Assembly (NCBI RefSeq): GCF_022761115.1
Contig: NZ_JAKWJS010000001.1
Location: 992,001-1,056,000, forward strand
Length of the DNA: 64,000 bases
Direction of reading: 5' to 3'
From: Dyella sp. RRB7
Lineage (GTDB): Bacteria > Pseudomonadota > Gammaproteobacteria > Xanthomonadales > Rhodanobacteraceae
A program made the position numbers and the translations under genes. Below, piece after piece: positions 17,346 to 27,630 of the stretch. A model generated the notes under the pieces. That model saw only the letters and a list, made by a program, of their open reading frames with translations. It had not been told where the DNA came from and searched no databases. Within the stretch, counting starts at the first letter, position 1; each line of letters opens with the position of its first letter.

Positions 17346-19218
17346 ACACGCTGCCGGTACGTTTCGCGTCCGCTGGTCGGAGCTGGTAGCGCGCACGCCC
17401 GGGCGCGCCGAATTTGCGCTGCGCCTGGCGTTGATCTGCGTGCTGACGACATGGATAGCGCAGGCCTACGACATACCGGACATAGCGCTATCGGCCTACG
17501 TCGTGTTCTTCATGAACAAGCCGGACCGCACCAGCAGCATCCTCACGAGCGTGGTCTTTACCATGTTGATCAGCGTCCTGATCGGCTTGCTCATACTGAT
17601 CGCGGGCGTAGCGCAGGATCTGCCGCCGCTGCGCGTGACGATCATGGCCGCGCTATCGCTGTTGCTGCTGTTCCTCGCCTCGGCCAGCAAGCTCAAGCCA
17701 TTGGCCTCGACGATCGCGCTGATCCTCATCTACGCGCTGGATCTGCTGGGCAAGATACCGGATGGCGAGCTGGCCACGCGCGCCTTGCTTTATGTCTGGC
17801 TGCTGGTCGGCATTCCCGCCGGAGTGTCGATCATGGTCAACCTGCTGATGGGACCCGCGCCCCGGCAACTGGCCGAGCGCGCCATCGGGCTGCGGCTGCG
17901 CGCGGCACAAGCGCTCTTGACGGCGCCGGATGCCACCGCACGCCGACGTGTCGCCACCCTGCGCCAACAGGGAGGCGCCGCCGTGCAAGGCCTGCTCCGG
18001 CTGGCCTTGCTGGAAAAGACCGCGCCGCGCGCGGATCTGCTTGCCCTTCAGCAGGCCGCCCGTTCCACCGACGTACTGCTGATGCTGGCCGAGGCAATCG
18101 ACCGGGCACGCGATCTGCCCGATGCCTGGCGGCAGGCCGCCGCGGCAACGCTGGGCGGCATGGCGGCGATTCTCGACCGCCATCTCTACCCGGTGGATAT
18201 CGAACCCGTCTGCCTGACGAACGCATGGCCGACCGGCACGACTTCTTCGCTGGTTGCCGATTTCAATGCGGTGCTGGCGGCGTTTGCCCCGGTACCGGCG
18301 CCCTCCGTTGAGGCACCCGCCAAGGCGAAGGCGGGTTTCTTCGTGCCGGATGCGTTTACCGATCCCGGGCATGTCCGGTATGCCGTCAAGGTGACGATGG
18401 CGGCGATGAGCTGTTATCTGTTCTATTCGCTGACCGACTGGCAAGGCATCCATACCTGCCTGATTACCTGCTACATCGTCGCGCTCGACACGACCGGCGA
18501 AACGATCGAGAAACTATCGCTGCGCATTGCCGGCGCCCTGGCAGGCGCGGCGCTCGGCCTTGCCGCCATCGTCTGGTTGACGCCATCCATCGACCGCATC
18601 GGTGGCCTGCTGGCCCTGGTCTTTGCCGGCGGGTTGGCCGGCGGCTGGATCGCGGCCGGCAGTCCACGCATCGCCTACGCGGGTTTCCAGCTGACATTCG
18701 CCATTTTCCTTTGCGTGATCCAGGGCTCGACGCCAGCATTTGACTTGACCGTCGCACGCGATCGCATCATCGGCATCCTGCTCGGCAATGCGGTGGTGTA
18801 CCTGATCTTTGTTTCCGTCTGGCCGGTCAGCATTACGCGCCGCATTGATCCGGCGATAGCTGCCCTGCTTCGCCAACTCGGACGCATCGCACGGCTTGTG
18901 CCGCATACCGAACGACTGAATGCGTTGCCCAAGGTCCATAGCGCCATCTCGACCATCGACACCGACCTGGCGATCGCCTATTACGAGCCTTCCTCGCTGC
19001 GCCCACCAATGGACTGGTTCCAGCGCCGGCAAGCCTTGCTCGGCAGCATTCCATCGCTGGAATACACCTTGCTGTATTCCAGCCAGCGCGCCGATCTCGA
19101 TGCCATGGCTGCCCGGCTTGACCAGATGGCCAACGCGGTCGACAGCGGCGAGCCGGCTGCGTTCCCTGCACCACCCGCCGACGACCCTCACCGACTGGAG
19201 CAGAACCTTGCGCATTAA
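17326..19218 (+). CDS. mdtO: FUSC/MdtO-type inner-membrane efflux protein
   Basis: A 630-residue inner-membrane protein of the aromatic acid exporter/fusaric-acid-resistance (FUSC) type. It has two bundles of hydrophobic segments (about residues 20-175 and 345-505) separated and followed by cytoplasmic regions, as in MdtO/YccS. The start at ATG 17326 lies inside the end of mdtN and has GAGGT just before it. The stop overlaps the TTG start of the mdtP-like gene. It should be the transport component of the tripartite system. Substrates of this family include aromatic acids and dyes, but nothing in the sequence fixes which. Confidence 0.88.
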   Translation: MASLAGEHAAGTFRVRWSELVARTPGRAEFALRLALICVLTTWIAQAYDIPDIALSAYVVFFMNKPDRTSSILTSVVFTMLISVLIGLLILIAGVAQDLPPLRVTIMAALSLLLLFLASASKLKPLASTIALILIYALDLLGKIPDGELATRALLYVWLLVGIPAGVSIMVNLLMGPAPRQLAERAIGLRLRAAQALLTAPDATARRRVATLRQQGGAAVQGLLRLALLEKTAPRADLLALQQAARSTDVLLMLAEAIDRARDLPDAWRQAAAATLGGMAAILDRHLYPVDIEPVCLTNAWPTGTTSSLVADFNAVLAAFAPVPAPSVEAPAKAKAGFFVPDAFTDPGHVRYAVKVTMAAMSCYLFYSLTDWQGIHTCLITCYIVALDTTGETIEKLSLRIAGALAGAALGLAAIVWLTPSIDRIGGLLALVFAGGLAGGWIAAGSPRIAYAGFQLTFAIFLCVIQGSTPAFDLTVARDRIIGILLGNAVVYLIFVSVWPVSITRRIDPAIAALLRQLGRIARLVPHTERLNALPKVHSAISTIDTDLAIAYYEPSSLRPPMDWFQRRQALLGSIPSLEYTLLYSSQRADLDAMAARLDQMANAVDSGEPAAFPAPPADDPHRLEQNLAH

Positions 19219-20725
19219 CGTCGCCCCGCTGTTGGCATTGATGCTGTGCGGGTGCGCTACGTCGGCACTGCAGATGGCACCGGCGGCACCCGATCGCCCG
19301 TGGTCTGCGCCCGTCGATGCTTCGGGCGCGTTGACCTCTTCAAGCAAAGCGGGAACCACCGTGCCATCGCAAGGCTATGTATTGCCGCCCAATCCAGCGG
19401 CGGGCTCCTTGCCGGCGACAACGATCGATTCGCAGCGCGTCTACAACCTGGCCGATCTTATCGATCTGGCCGAGAGCATCAATCCCGAGACGCGCATCGC
19501 ATGGAATGATGCCCGCAACGCCGCGCTCACCGCCGGCATCGCGCGAAGCGCCTACCTGCCACGCATCAGCGCCACCGCGCTGGGCGGAAGGCAGACCGAT
19601 AGCGGCGGCAGTTCGGCGTTGGGCGTCTCCGCCAATCAGAACAACTCATTCACCGGCACGGTGTCGGTGCTTTCCCTGGAGTGGCTGCTGTTCGACTTCG
19701 GCCAGCGGGACGCGCTGGTGGACGCCGCCAATCAAGGCGTGGTGATCGCCAATATCGCCTTCACCAGCGCGCACCAGAAGTTGATCCACGCCGTCAGCCT
19801 GGCGTTCTACGCCTATACGGCGGCGTATGCCCGCGCGGAAAGCGCGGCGGCTTCGCTCAAGGACGCGCAGGACATCCAGCTCGCCGCTGAAAGCCGTAAA
19901 AAGCATGGCGTGGGCACGGTCATCGAGGTAGCACAGGCGCGCCAACTGACCGCTCAGGCCGAGCTGGCCAAGGTCGGCGCCGACGGCGGCAAGTCCGATG
20001 CGTATTTCGCCCTGCTCTCGGCCATTGGCGTATCGCCGCTTACGCACATGCAGATTGCCGATGCCTCCCGACGGCCGCTGCCGGCGGACCTCGACCAGCC
20101 GATCGATCGCGCGCTGGCCGGTGCGCTGCAGCGGCGCCCCGATGTGCTGGCCGCCATGGCTGCCCAGAAGGCGGCCGAGGCCGGTGTGCGCGCCGCCAAG
20201 GCCGATTTCATGCCCAAGGTGTTCGTTTCCGCCTCGGGCTCGCATGCCAGCGGCAATATCGACCTTTCGGCCGTGCCGGCGGTCGGTGAGCAGGCGCCCA
20301 CGGTGAATCTCTCGAACCATCACTGGGGCGCCACCGTGCTGGTCGGCGTGACCGTTCCCATTTATAGCGGCGGTGTACGCAATGCGGCCTTGGCGCAAGC
20401 CCGCAACCGGGCGGACTCTGCCGCCGAGACGCTGGAACGCGTCAAGCTCGGCGCCGCCCAGGACGTGGTGATGACCAACGCCCGATTGCGCACCAGCCTC
20501 GCCGCCGCTGCCGCCGCACGCGCACTGCTCGATGCCTCGCAGGTCACCTATGACGCCTCCCTGGCGGCCTTCCGCCATGGCGTCGGCTCGTCGACCGACA
20601 TGTTGGTGGCCGAGCGCCAGTTGCTGGAAGCACGCGATGCTTCGGTGGATGCGCATAGCGCCGCGCTCTCGGCCGCGGCAACGCTGGCGCTGGCCTGTGG
20701 AAGCCTGGGAGCAGCGCCTAACTGA
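19208..20725 (+). CDS. mdtP: TolC/NodT-type outer-membrane efflux lipoprotein (MdtP-like)
   Basis: A 505-residue outer membrane factor with the two repeated OEP domains typical of TolC/NodT proteins. No suitable ATG exists at the head. TTG 19208, inside the last codons of mdtO and preceded by GGAG, starts a lipoprotein signal that reads MRINVAPLLALMLCGC with C16 as the probable lipidated residue. Its in-frame upstream extension merely runs antiphase through mdtO. The gene closes the ytcA-mdtN-mdtO-mdtP operon and provides the exit duct. Confidence 0.88.
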   Translation: MRINVAPLLALMLCGCATSALQMAPAAPDRPWSAPVDASGALTSSSKAGTTVPSQGYVLPPNPAAGSLPATTIDSQRVYNLADLIDLAESINPETRIAWNDARNAALTAGIARSAYLPRISATALGGRQTDSGGSSALGVSANQNNSFTGTVSVLSLEWLLFDFGQRDALVDAANQGVVIANIAFTSAHQKLIHAVSLAFYAYTAAYARAESAAASLKDAQDIQLAAESRKKHGVGTVIEVAQARQLTAQAELAKVGADGGKSDAYFALLSAIGVSPLTHMQIADASRRPLPADLDQPIDRALAGALQRRPDVLAAMAAQKAAEAGVRAAKADFMPKVFVSASGSHASGNIDLSAVPAVGEQAPTVNLSNHHWGATVLVGVTVPIYSGGVRNAALAQARNRADSAAETLERVKLGAAQDVVMTNARLRTSLAAAAAARALLDASQVTYDASLAAFRHGVGSSTDMLVAERQLLEARDASVDAHSAALSAAATLALACGSLGAAPN

Positions 20726-20888
20726 ACCGTCGACCCCGCGCAGGGATACTGGATGACAAGGCCATGAATCCTCAAAGGGATTTCAGCAGCGCCTGCCGCC
20801 AGGAATTGTGAGGCCGCCGGGCCGCTTCGCCCCTAACCGCGCGTAAAGTCGTCATTAGCCACCACGTTTCACCCCTGGAGGATCGGAC

Positions 20889-22640
20889 ATGTCGTCAGCG
20901 ATCACTCGCCTTGGAACCAGCAGCGCGACCGACGCCACCGCCCTGCTCGATCAACTCCGTTCGATCGTCGGCGCCAAGTACGTGCTCACCGGGGAAGGAA
21001 GCACACGGCGCTATCGAACCGGATTTCGCTTTGGCGTCGGCAAAGCGCTCGCCGTCGTCCGGCCGTCGCGCCTGGTCGAGTTATGGCGCGTGGTGAATGC
21101 GTGCGTGGCCGCCGGCACGATCATCATCATGCAGGCCGCCAATACCGGCTTGACGGGAGGATCGACGCCCGATGGCGATGACTACGATCGGGACATTGTC
21201 ATCGTCAGCACCCTGCGGATGAACCGAATCCACGTCATCAATGACGGCAGGCAGGTGGTTTGTTTTCCCGGAGCGACGCTGGACCTGCTCGAGCGCACGC
21301 TTGAACCCATGGGGCGGGAGCCGCATTCGGTGATCGGCTCTTCCTGCATCGGCGCCTCGGTATTCGGCGGCGTTTGCAACAATTCCGGCGGCGCGCTCGT
21401 GCAACGCGGACCCGCCTATACGGAAATGTCGCTGTACGCACAGGTCGACGCGACCGGCGAGCTTCATCTGGTGAATCACCTGGGCATTGACCTTGGTGAT
21501 GATGCCGAGACCATGCTCGATCGCCTTGATCGCCAATCGTACGGCGCCAAAGACATCCATGCGGCGGCGGGCAAGGGTCACGACGACGGCTACGCCCAGC
21601 ATGTGCGCGAGGTCGATGCACCCACGCCCGCCCGATTCAACGCCGATACCAAGCGCCTGCATGAAGCAGCCGGCTGCGCGGGAAAACTCATTGTCTTCGC
21701 GGTGCGCCTGGATACGTTTCCGGCAGAAGTGGGCGCGGCCGATTTTTATGTCGGCACCAACGACACCCAGGAACTTACCAGGCTTCGCAGGGACCTCCTG
21801 ACCGGGTTATCCGGCCTGCCCATTTCCGGCGAATACATCCATAGGGATGCCTTCGACATCGGCGAGACCTATGGCAAAGACACCTTCCTGGCGATCAACT
21901 ATCTGGGAACGCGACATCTTCCGAAGTTGTTTGCCGCAAAGGCGTTCTTCGACGTGCTGTTTGATCGCATCGGATTCTTGCCACGGCACCTGACCGACCG
22001 GGTCATGCAGGTCGCCAGCAAGCTGTTCCCACGGCATTTGCCGAAGCGAATGATCGAGTTCAGGGACAGGTACGAGCATCACTTGATACTCAAGGTCTCC
22101 TCCGCGCTACGGGAGGAAACTCGAAATCTCCTGGATGCCATGTTTCCCAGCGCCAACGGCGCCTATTTTGAATGCAGCAAAGAAGAAGGAAAAAAGGCGT
22201 TCCTGCATCGGTTTGCCGTCGCGGGGGCAGCGGTGCGTTATCGGGCCATCCATGAGAAGAAGACATCCGGCCTGGTGGCGCTGGACATCGCCTTGAAGCG
22301 CAATGAGCGTGCCTGGTTCGAACACCTGCCGCAGAGCCTGAACGACAGGATCTTGATCAAGCTGTATTACGGTCACTTCCTTTGCCACGTCTTCCACCAG
22401 GACTACATCATCAAGCAGGGATACGACGTCATGGATGTGGAGCACGACATGTGGAAGATTCTCGACCAGCGTGGCGCCGAATATCCCGCCGAGCACAATG
22501 TCGGGCACCTCTACAACGCCAAGCCCGACATGGAGAAGTTCTACCGCGCCATAGACCCTTGCAACGCGTTCAACCCTGGCGTTGGCAGAACGTCTAAGCT
22601 GGCCCATTGGCATGCGCCGGGACCTGCGGCCAAGCCTTGA
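20889..22640 (+). CDS. dld: Quinone-dependent D-lactate dehydrogenase
   Basis: A 583-residue FAD-containing, membrane-associated D-lactate dehydrogenase of the E. coli Dld type (571 aa). It oxidises D-lactate to pyruvate and passes electrons to quinone. The N-terminal FAD-binding domain is seen in AVVRPSRLVELWRVVNAC, in QAANTGLTGGSTPDG, and in the IGSSCIGASVFGGVCNNSGGALVQRGPAYTE region (given here in outline). The membrane-binding and cap domains fill the rest. The start is supported by CTGGAGGA about 8 bases upstream. It stands alone, with no lactate permease or LldR-type regulator next to it. Confidence 0.95.
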   Translation: MSSAITRLGTSSATDATALLDQLRSIVGAKYVLTGEGSTRRYRTGFRFGVGKALAVVRPSRLVELWRVVNACVAAGTIIIMQAANTGLTGGSTPDGDDYDRDIVIVSTLRMNRIHVINDGRQVVCFPGATLDLLERTLEPMGREPHSVIGSSCIGASVFGGVCNNSGGALVQRGPAYTEMSLYAQVDATGELHLVNHLGIDLGDDAETMLDRLDRQSYGAKDIHAAAGKGHDDGYAQHVREVDAPTPARFNADTKRLHEAAGCAGKLIVFAVRLDTFPAEVGAADFYVGTNDTQELTRLRRDLLTGLSGLPISGEYIHRDAFDIGETYGKDTFLAINYLGTRHLPKLFAAKAFFDVLFDRIGFLPRHLTDRVMQVASKLFPRHLPKRMIEFRDRYEHHLILKVSSALREETRNLLDAMFPSANGAYFECSKEEGKKAFLHRFAVAGAAVRYRAIHEKKTSGLVALDIALKRNERAWFEHLPQSLNDRILIKLYYGHFLCHVFHQDYIIKQGYDVMDVEHDMWKILDQRGAEYPAEHNVGHLYNAKPDMEKFYRAIDPCNAFNPGVGRTSKLAHWHAPGPAAKP

Positions 22641-22735
22641 CGGCGTGCTCTTGCGCCGCGTTTCACAACCTATAGCTGTACGGCAAAACCGATCCTCGCC
22701 GGCACGCCATGGCCACCGGCATCAGTTTTTTGCCG

Positions 22736-24028
22736 TCATAGCCACGCCAGCAATGGCGAGATGCACAGCAACAGCCCCACCAGCACGATGAACGCCAGGC
22801 CCACGCCGCGATACCGGCTCAGCGCCGGCACCTTCCACACCAGCCATGCGGGAATCAGGCAGCCGAGCAGACCGAAGATCGGGCTGCTGAGCGACGTGAA
22901 CAACAGCACCGGAAGGTTGCCTTCGATCGCGGCCCAGGCAAGCAGGATCGCAAGAACCATAATGCCCCGGGCGATCCAGTCGCGCCGGATACGTTGCGGT
23001 GCCACCCAGCGACTGAGGAATGCAACGAGCAGGCCTTGAGCTGCTTCGCGGAAACCCAGGTACACCCCAAAGAATGCCGTCATGACCGCAAACAGGTTCA
23101 GCACCACGCCAACGATGCTGGCCCAGCTGCCGGGAAAGATCTGCGCCGTGATGGCCAACGCCGAAATGTTCTGCCGATAGGCAGACACCGCCTCGCCATG
23201 GCTCATGGCAAGCGTGAACGACACGGCATAGAAGAAGACCGTGGCGAACAAGATGCCAAACGCGATATTCATGGCCCGCAACGCCTTATGGCGAGCCACC
23301 GCGACAGAGTGTTCGCGGGCCCGGTAGGAAATCACCATCGGACTCAGCGTCTGGATGAAAAGGATCGAGGTCAGGGTGAAGGGAAGCGTAATTACCGCGT
23401 TCTTGATCAGGTCGGCCGTTGGCGGCGCCGCGCCCAAATTGGCCGGGTTCCAGCGCGGAATCATGAAAAATCCAAGCGCGGCCACGATCAGCAGCTTGGT
23501 AAGCACCAGCAGCGAAGAGAGCCGAAACAGGGCTCGTTCACCACGCGATGCCAAGGCAACGAGCACCACGATAAGCAACAGGCCATACCAGGCATGATCT
23601 GACCACAGTTCCCGGGTAACGCCAAAGCTGTGCAGGTAGGACGCGCTATCGCGCGTGATGGCGATGGCGTAGACGAACATCCACATCGTCAGCATCACGA
23701 AATACAGCAGGCCCAGTGCCACACCCCAGCCTCGCCCCAGATAGCTGGCGATCATGTCGGGATAGGTCTGGCTTTCGCGTGCCTCCGCCAGCGTATTGAT
23801 GAAAAGGCGCTGGAACAAATACATGCCGGGATAACCGATCACGGCGGACAACAGGAAGACCCATAGCCCCATGATGCCGACCTGCACCGGCAGAAACACG
23901 ATGCCGGCGCCGATCGCCATGCCTATGTTCATCATCACCCAGCCCACGTCCGTGCTGTCGAAGCGTATGGCGGAGCGCCATTGCGCATCGGTCATCGCGG
24001 CAGGTGGCACCATCGCGGAGAAAGTCAT
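22736..24028 (-). CDS. HAAAP-family amino acid transporter (SdaC/TdcC-like)
   Basis: A 430-residue inner-membrane transporter with about 11 hydrophobic segments of the hydroxy/aromatic amino acid permease family. The first segment MNIGMAIGAGIVFLPVQVG matches the family's glycine-rich first helix. VISYRAREHSVAVARHKALRAMN in the middle matches the conserved cytoplasmic loop of SdaC/YhaO-type carriers. The likely substrate is serine, threonine or an aromatic amino acid. The start could be ATG 24028 or the in-frame ATG 11 codons later, and neither has a strong ribosome site. It is divergent from the TonB-dependent receptor gene, separated by about 600 bases. Confidence 0.85.
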   Translation of the reverse strand: MTFSAMVPPAAMTDAQWRSAIRFDSTDVGWVMMNIGMAIGAGIVFLPVQVGIMGLWVFLLSAVIGYPGMYLFQRLFINTLAEARESQTYPDMIASYLGRGWGVALGLLYFVMLTMWMFVYAIAITRDSASYLHSFGVTRELWSDHAWYGLLLIVVLVALASRGERALFRLSSLLVLTKLLIVAALGFFMIPRWNPANLGAAPPTADLIKNAVITLPFTLTSILFIQTLSPMVISYRAREHSVAVARHKALRAMNIAFGILFATVFFYAVSFTLAMSHGEAVSAYRQNISALAITAQIFPGSWASIVGVVLNLFAVMTAFFGVYLGFREAAQGLLVAFLSRWVAPQRIRRDWIARGIMVLAILLAWAAIEGNLPVLLFTSLSSPIFGLLGCLIPAWLVWKVPALSRYRGVGLAFIVLVGLLLCISPLLAWL

Positions 24029-24644
24029 ACGTCGGCCAGGGTTTTCATGTTGGCGGCGGATTATGCGGCCCGGGCGATTTTTTCCTTATGACCATTCTTC
24101 ATGTGCTTAGACGCCACAAGCCATGTAGCCGGTCGCCATTGCCAAGCCATTCCTCAATATTCCGTAGGCGTATAGCCACTGTTAAGACCATGCAGTGGCG
24201 GGAAAATCCATCGCGCACGCCGGATCACGCCCCTTGGCGCATCCGGCCTGCGCGGCGTCCTTGCGTGGCATGCGAACGACCTTTTTCGGCGCAACCAGCC
24301 CAGCGAGCGATTGACATCCATGGTTTCATATGGAACAAATGGACGTCTATACATCCAAAACAAGCGTGACGATTCGCCCGCAGTGGAATGCATCACGCCA
24401 TGGATATCCAGGGTTTCATCACCGCCATGAACTACGCACATCACCGCAAGACCATGAATTTCCACCGCCATGGCGGCGTGTGTTGCCGTTGTTGAAAGTC
24501 GTCCTGTTGTAAGGCCGTCCCCACGGCCCGCTCCCTGAAGTCATCCCCGACCTTCCCCACAGACAGCTCATGCTGTCGATAACCATGCACCCGTTGCCCG
24601 GCATCAAGCCGGGCCGGCGTGCTGCACCCAGGATCCGCCATTCC
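24029..24644. other. Long divergent intergenic region
   Basis: These 616 bases hold no convincing gene. The middle is AT-richer (about 24310-24370) and contains a near-palindromic GGACGTCTATACATCC at 24341-24356. Two similar stretches, TCCATGGTTTCAT at about 24317-24329 and ATCCAGGGTTTCAT at about 24407-24420, also occur. The promoter of the TonB-dependent receptor is probably here. Confidence 0.4.
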
Positions 24645-27491
24645 ATGCTCAATCCAAGCTTGCCTTACCGTGCCCAAGCAACGTGGGCCCGGCGAACCGT
24701 CATCGCGCTGGGCGTCGCGCTGGCTTTTCCCGCATGGGCACAAACGAACGTGGGGACGGCTCCCCAGACGTCCAACGACACCCCAAGCCCGTCAGCCCCC
24801 ACTGCCGATGAGCGGAAAAGCAACAAGCCGGTCAAGCAGCTGCAGGAAGTCACCGTGACCGGTTCGCGCATCCCACGCACGGAGATCGAGGGCGCGACGC
24901 CGGTTACCGTCATCACCGCTGCCGATATCGACGCCCGTGGTTACCGCAGCGCCTATGACGCGTTATCGCAGCTCACGCAAAACACGGGCATCACGACCGG
25001 GCAGGATTTCGGCAGTACGTTCACGCCAGCCGGAAATTTCCTGAATCTGCGCAATCTCGGCCCCAATCACACGCTTGTGCTGGTCAATGGACACCGATTG
25101 GCGGAATACCCCATTGCCTACAATGGCGAAGTCAATGCGGTGAACCTGGCGAACATACCCTCGGAGTCCATTGAGCGCATTGAGATCACCGACGCGGGCG
25201 CCTCGGCCATCTACGGCTCGGATGCCATTGCGGGTGTCGTCAACATCATTCTCAAGCAGCACTACGACGGTACCGACATCAATGTCCGCACCGGGGGAAC
25301 CCAGGGCGGCGGTGGCGCCAACCAGCGACTGCAGCTGACGCAAGGCATCGACGCCGGCAAGTTGAGCGGCGTGGTCGGGCTGGAGCTCAATCATGCGCAG
25401 CCCCTGGAGTTTGGGGACCGCCATTTGAGTTCCTCCTACACGCGCGATGCGCTGGACCCGACGACCTCGGCGCCCGGCGTGGCGACCATCCGCGACCCGA
25501 TTTCCGGCAGCTATATTTCGCCACCTGATGGTGCATGCCGCCCGCTGTCCAGTTTGATGGGCGGCAGTGTCGGCCTGGTTTCCAGCCATGACCCCAACCA
25601 GCCGGGCAACTATTGCGGCAGCGATCGGTACTACAACGACGGCACCATCGGCGCGGGCAAGAAGCAGGCCTCCGGCTTTGCCAGCCTGCAATACAAGCTC
25701 AATGACCACACCGCGTTGTATGGCGACTTCCTGGCTGACGACACCCAGGTCATCAGCCACCTGATCAGTCCGCCGCGCTGGTCTAGCTCGACCGTCGTGG
25801 GTCCGTTCTGGAACACCAACACCCAGCAACTGGAGAATTGGCAGCGCACCATCGCGCCCGATGAAGGCATCGGCCAGGATGCCTACGACCACACTTACCT
25901 GGAACGCTCCTGGAGCGCATCGGTCGGTGCACGCGGGCAATTCGGCGACAGCGCTTGGCACTACGACGCCAACTACTCGATCTCCAACTACAGCAGCGAC
26001 CAGACCAGTTATCGCTTCCTGAGCGGCGTGGATGCGTTTTTCCTCGGCCCGCAAGTGGGAACCCAGGTGGTCGATGGCACGCCGTTCCCCGCGTACGCGC
26101 CGAACCCATCCAGGCTCTACAGCCCGCTATCGGCGGCGCAGTATCAAAGCCTGGCGGCGCCGAGCACCAGCAAGAACACGTCGTGGACGCAAACCGCCAG
26201 CCTTGTCGTGAATGGCACGCTGTTCGAGTTGCCCGGCGGCGATCTCGGGGTGGCGGCTGTGACCGAGCTGGGTGACCAGGGTTACCACGATCATCCCGAT
26301 CCGCGGATCAACCAAGGCTACTTCTGGGGCACCAGCGTCGCCGCCGCTTCCGGCGGCACGCGTCGCAATCAGGCCGTGGGCGTGGAGTTCAATGCGCCGA
26401 TCCTAACGTCCGTCACCTTGTCCGGCGCGGCCCGCTACGACACCTTCCACTTCGGCGGGAATGCGATCAGCAAACCCACCTTCAACCTGGGGCTGGAATA
26501 TCGCCCCATCGAGAGCCTGCTGATCCGCGGCAACTACGCCACCAGTTTCCGCGCGCCGGACATGAACTACATCTTCTCGAACGAGACGCTTGGCTATAAC
26601 CCCGGCCAGACCGATTACTACCTGTGCCGGCTCGGCCATCAGCCGTACGGCAGCTGCGACCAGAACTTCGACATCAACTATAGCCAGAGCGGCAACCGGC
26701 AACTCAAGCCGGAGGAAGCGCAGTCGTTCACCTATGGCGTGGTGTGGTCGCCCAGCAAGGATCTCGACTTCTCCGTCGACTACTACCATATCGCCATCAC
26801 CAACGAAGTGACGGATCTCAGCGTCGACCAGCTGCTGCTTACGGATGCGGACTGCCTGGCGGGCCAGACGCTGGGCGGCACGCCAGTGGACCCCCAGTCC
26901 TCGCTATGCCGCGATGCCATTTCACGCGTACATCGCAACCCGGCCAACGCCTTGGTGAACCCGAACTACGTGACGATGGTGGATATCAACCCCATCAACG
27001 CCGCCAACGAGCACACCAGCGGCCTCGACGCGAGTGCGAATATCCGGTGGGGTAGTGATCGTTTCGGCCAGTTCGGCCTCAAGCTCGACTACACCACGGT
27101 GTTCAGCCACAAGTACCAGCAATACGCTGGCGACGCGGTGCAGGACGACCTCAGCATTTCCTACCAGAACGAGTGGCGCAGCAAGGCCAACGCCGCCCTG
27201 AGCTGGCAGAAGAATGCGTGGTCGGCCACGCTCAGTGGCATACGCTATGGACGCATTCCGTACCTCGACCAGCTGAGCTATCGCGCACCGTATACCTTGT
27301 TCAACACCAGCATCGGCTATCAGATCACCAAGCAGGCCTCCGTCTCCCTGATCGTCAACAACATTGCCAATCGCTTCCCGGTCGACCGGACGGAAGGCTG
27401 GCCCAACTACCCGTCCAGCACCTATGACATTTATGGACGGCAGTGGTGGATTGAGTTCGACTACCACTTTGGTGGCAAATCGAGATCCTGA
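24645..27491 (+). CDS. TonB-dependent outer-membrane receptor
   Basis: A 948-residue TonB-dependent transporter. ATG 24645, with AGGA about 12 bases upstream, is preferred over an earlier in-frame ATG because it leads into a signal peptide (ending FPAWAQ). A TonB-box-like segment QEVTVTGSRIPR comes next, then the plug domain (TPVTVITAADIDARGYRSAYDAL, given in outline; LVLVNGHRLAEYPIAYNGEVNAV; ERIEITDAGASAIYGSDAIAGVVNIIL in outline). The remainder is the beta-barrel. The GSRI...DARG form belongs to the large oligopeptide/carbohydrate-type receptor group abundant in Xanthomonadales. Substrate unknown. A strong hairpin follows the stop. Confidence 0.94.
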   Translation: MLNPSLPYRAQATWARRTVIALGVALAFPAWAQTNVGTAPQTSNDTPSPSAPTADERKSNKPVKQLQEVTVTGSRIPRTEIEGATPVTVITAADIDARGYRSAYDALSQLTQNTGITTGQDFGSTFTPAGNFLNLRNLGPNHTLVLVNGHRLAEYPIAYNGEVNAVNLANIPSESIERIEITDAGASAIYGSDAIAGVVNIILKQHYDGTDINVRTGGTQGGGGANQRLQLTQGIDAGKLSGVVGLELNHAQPLEFGDRHLSSSYTRDALDPTTSAPGVATIRDPISGSYISPPDGACRPLSSLMGGSVGLVSSHDPNQPGNYCGSDRYYNDGTIGAGKKQASGFASLQYKLNDHTALYGDFLADDTQVISHLISPPRWSSSTVVGPFWNTNTQQLENWQRTIAPDEGIGQDAYDHTYLERSWSASVGARGQFGDSAWHYDANYSISNYSSDQTSYRFLSGVDAFFLGPQVGTQVVDGTPFPAYAPNPSRLYSPLSAAQYQSLAAPSTSKNTSWTQTASLVVNGTLFELPGGDLGVAAVTELGDQGYHDHPDPRINQGYFWGTSVAAASGGTRRNQAVGVEFNAPILTSVTLSGAARYDTFHFGGNAISKPTFNLGLEYRPIESLLIRGNYATSFRAPDMNYIFSNETLGYNPGQTDYYLCRLGHQPYGSCDQNFDINYSQSGNRQLKPEEAQSFTYGVVWSPSKDLDFSVDYYHIAITNEVTDLSVDQLLLTDADCLAGQTLGGTPVDPQSSLCRDAISRVHRNPANALVNPNYVTMVDINPINAANEHTSGLDASANIRWGSDRFGQFGLKLDYTTVFSHKYQQYAGDAVQDDLSISYQNEWRSKANAALSWQKNAWSATLSGIRYGRIPYLDQLSYRAPYTLFNTSIGYQITKQASVSLIVNNIANRFPVDRTEGWPNYPSSTYDIYGRQWWIEFDYHFGGKSRS

Positions 27492-27501
27492 TGAGACCGT
27501 T

Positions 27502-27529
27502 GGGAGGCAATGCGAAAGCGTTGCCTCCC
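27502..27529 (+). terminator. Hairpin with GAAA tetraloop after the TonB receptor
   Basis: A 12-bp stem (GGGAGGCAATGC, 27502-27513, with 27518-27529, one G-T wobble) capped by a GAAA tetraloop lies 11 bases after the receptor stop. There is no strong T-run, but the position and stability suggest a transcription terminator or a 3' stabiliser. Confidence 0.7.
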
Positions 27530-27630
27530 GACCCTTCGGCTGCACGCCCCTTGAGAAGGCTCACTCAGGCGCCGCACCAGATGGCGCGGAACGCCTGGGA
27601 CAATCCGGCGGTCGACTGCCGTGCCCTGGA

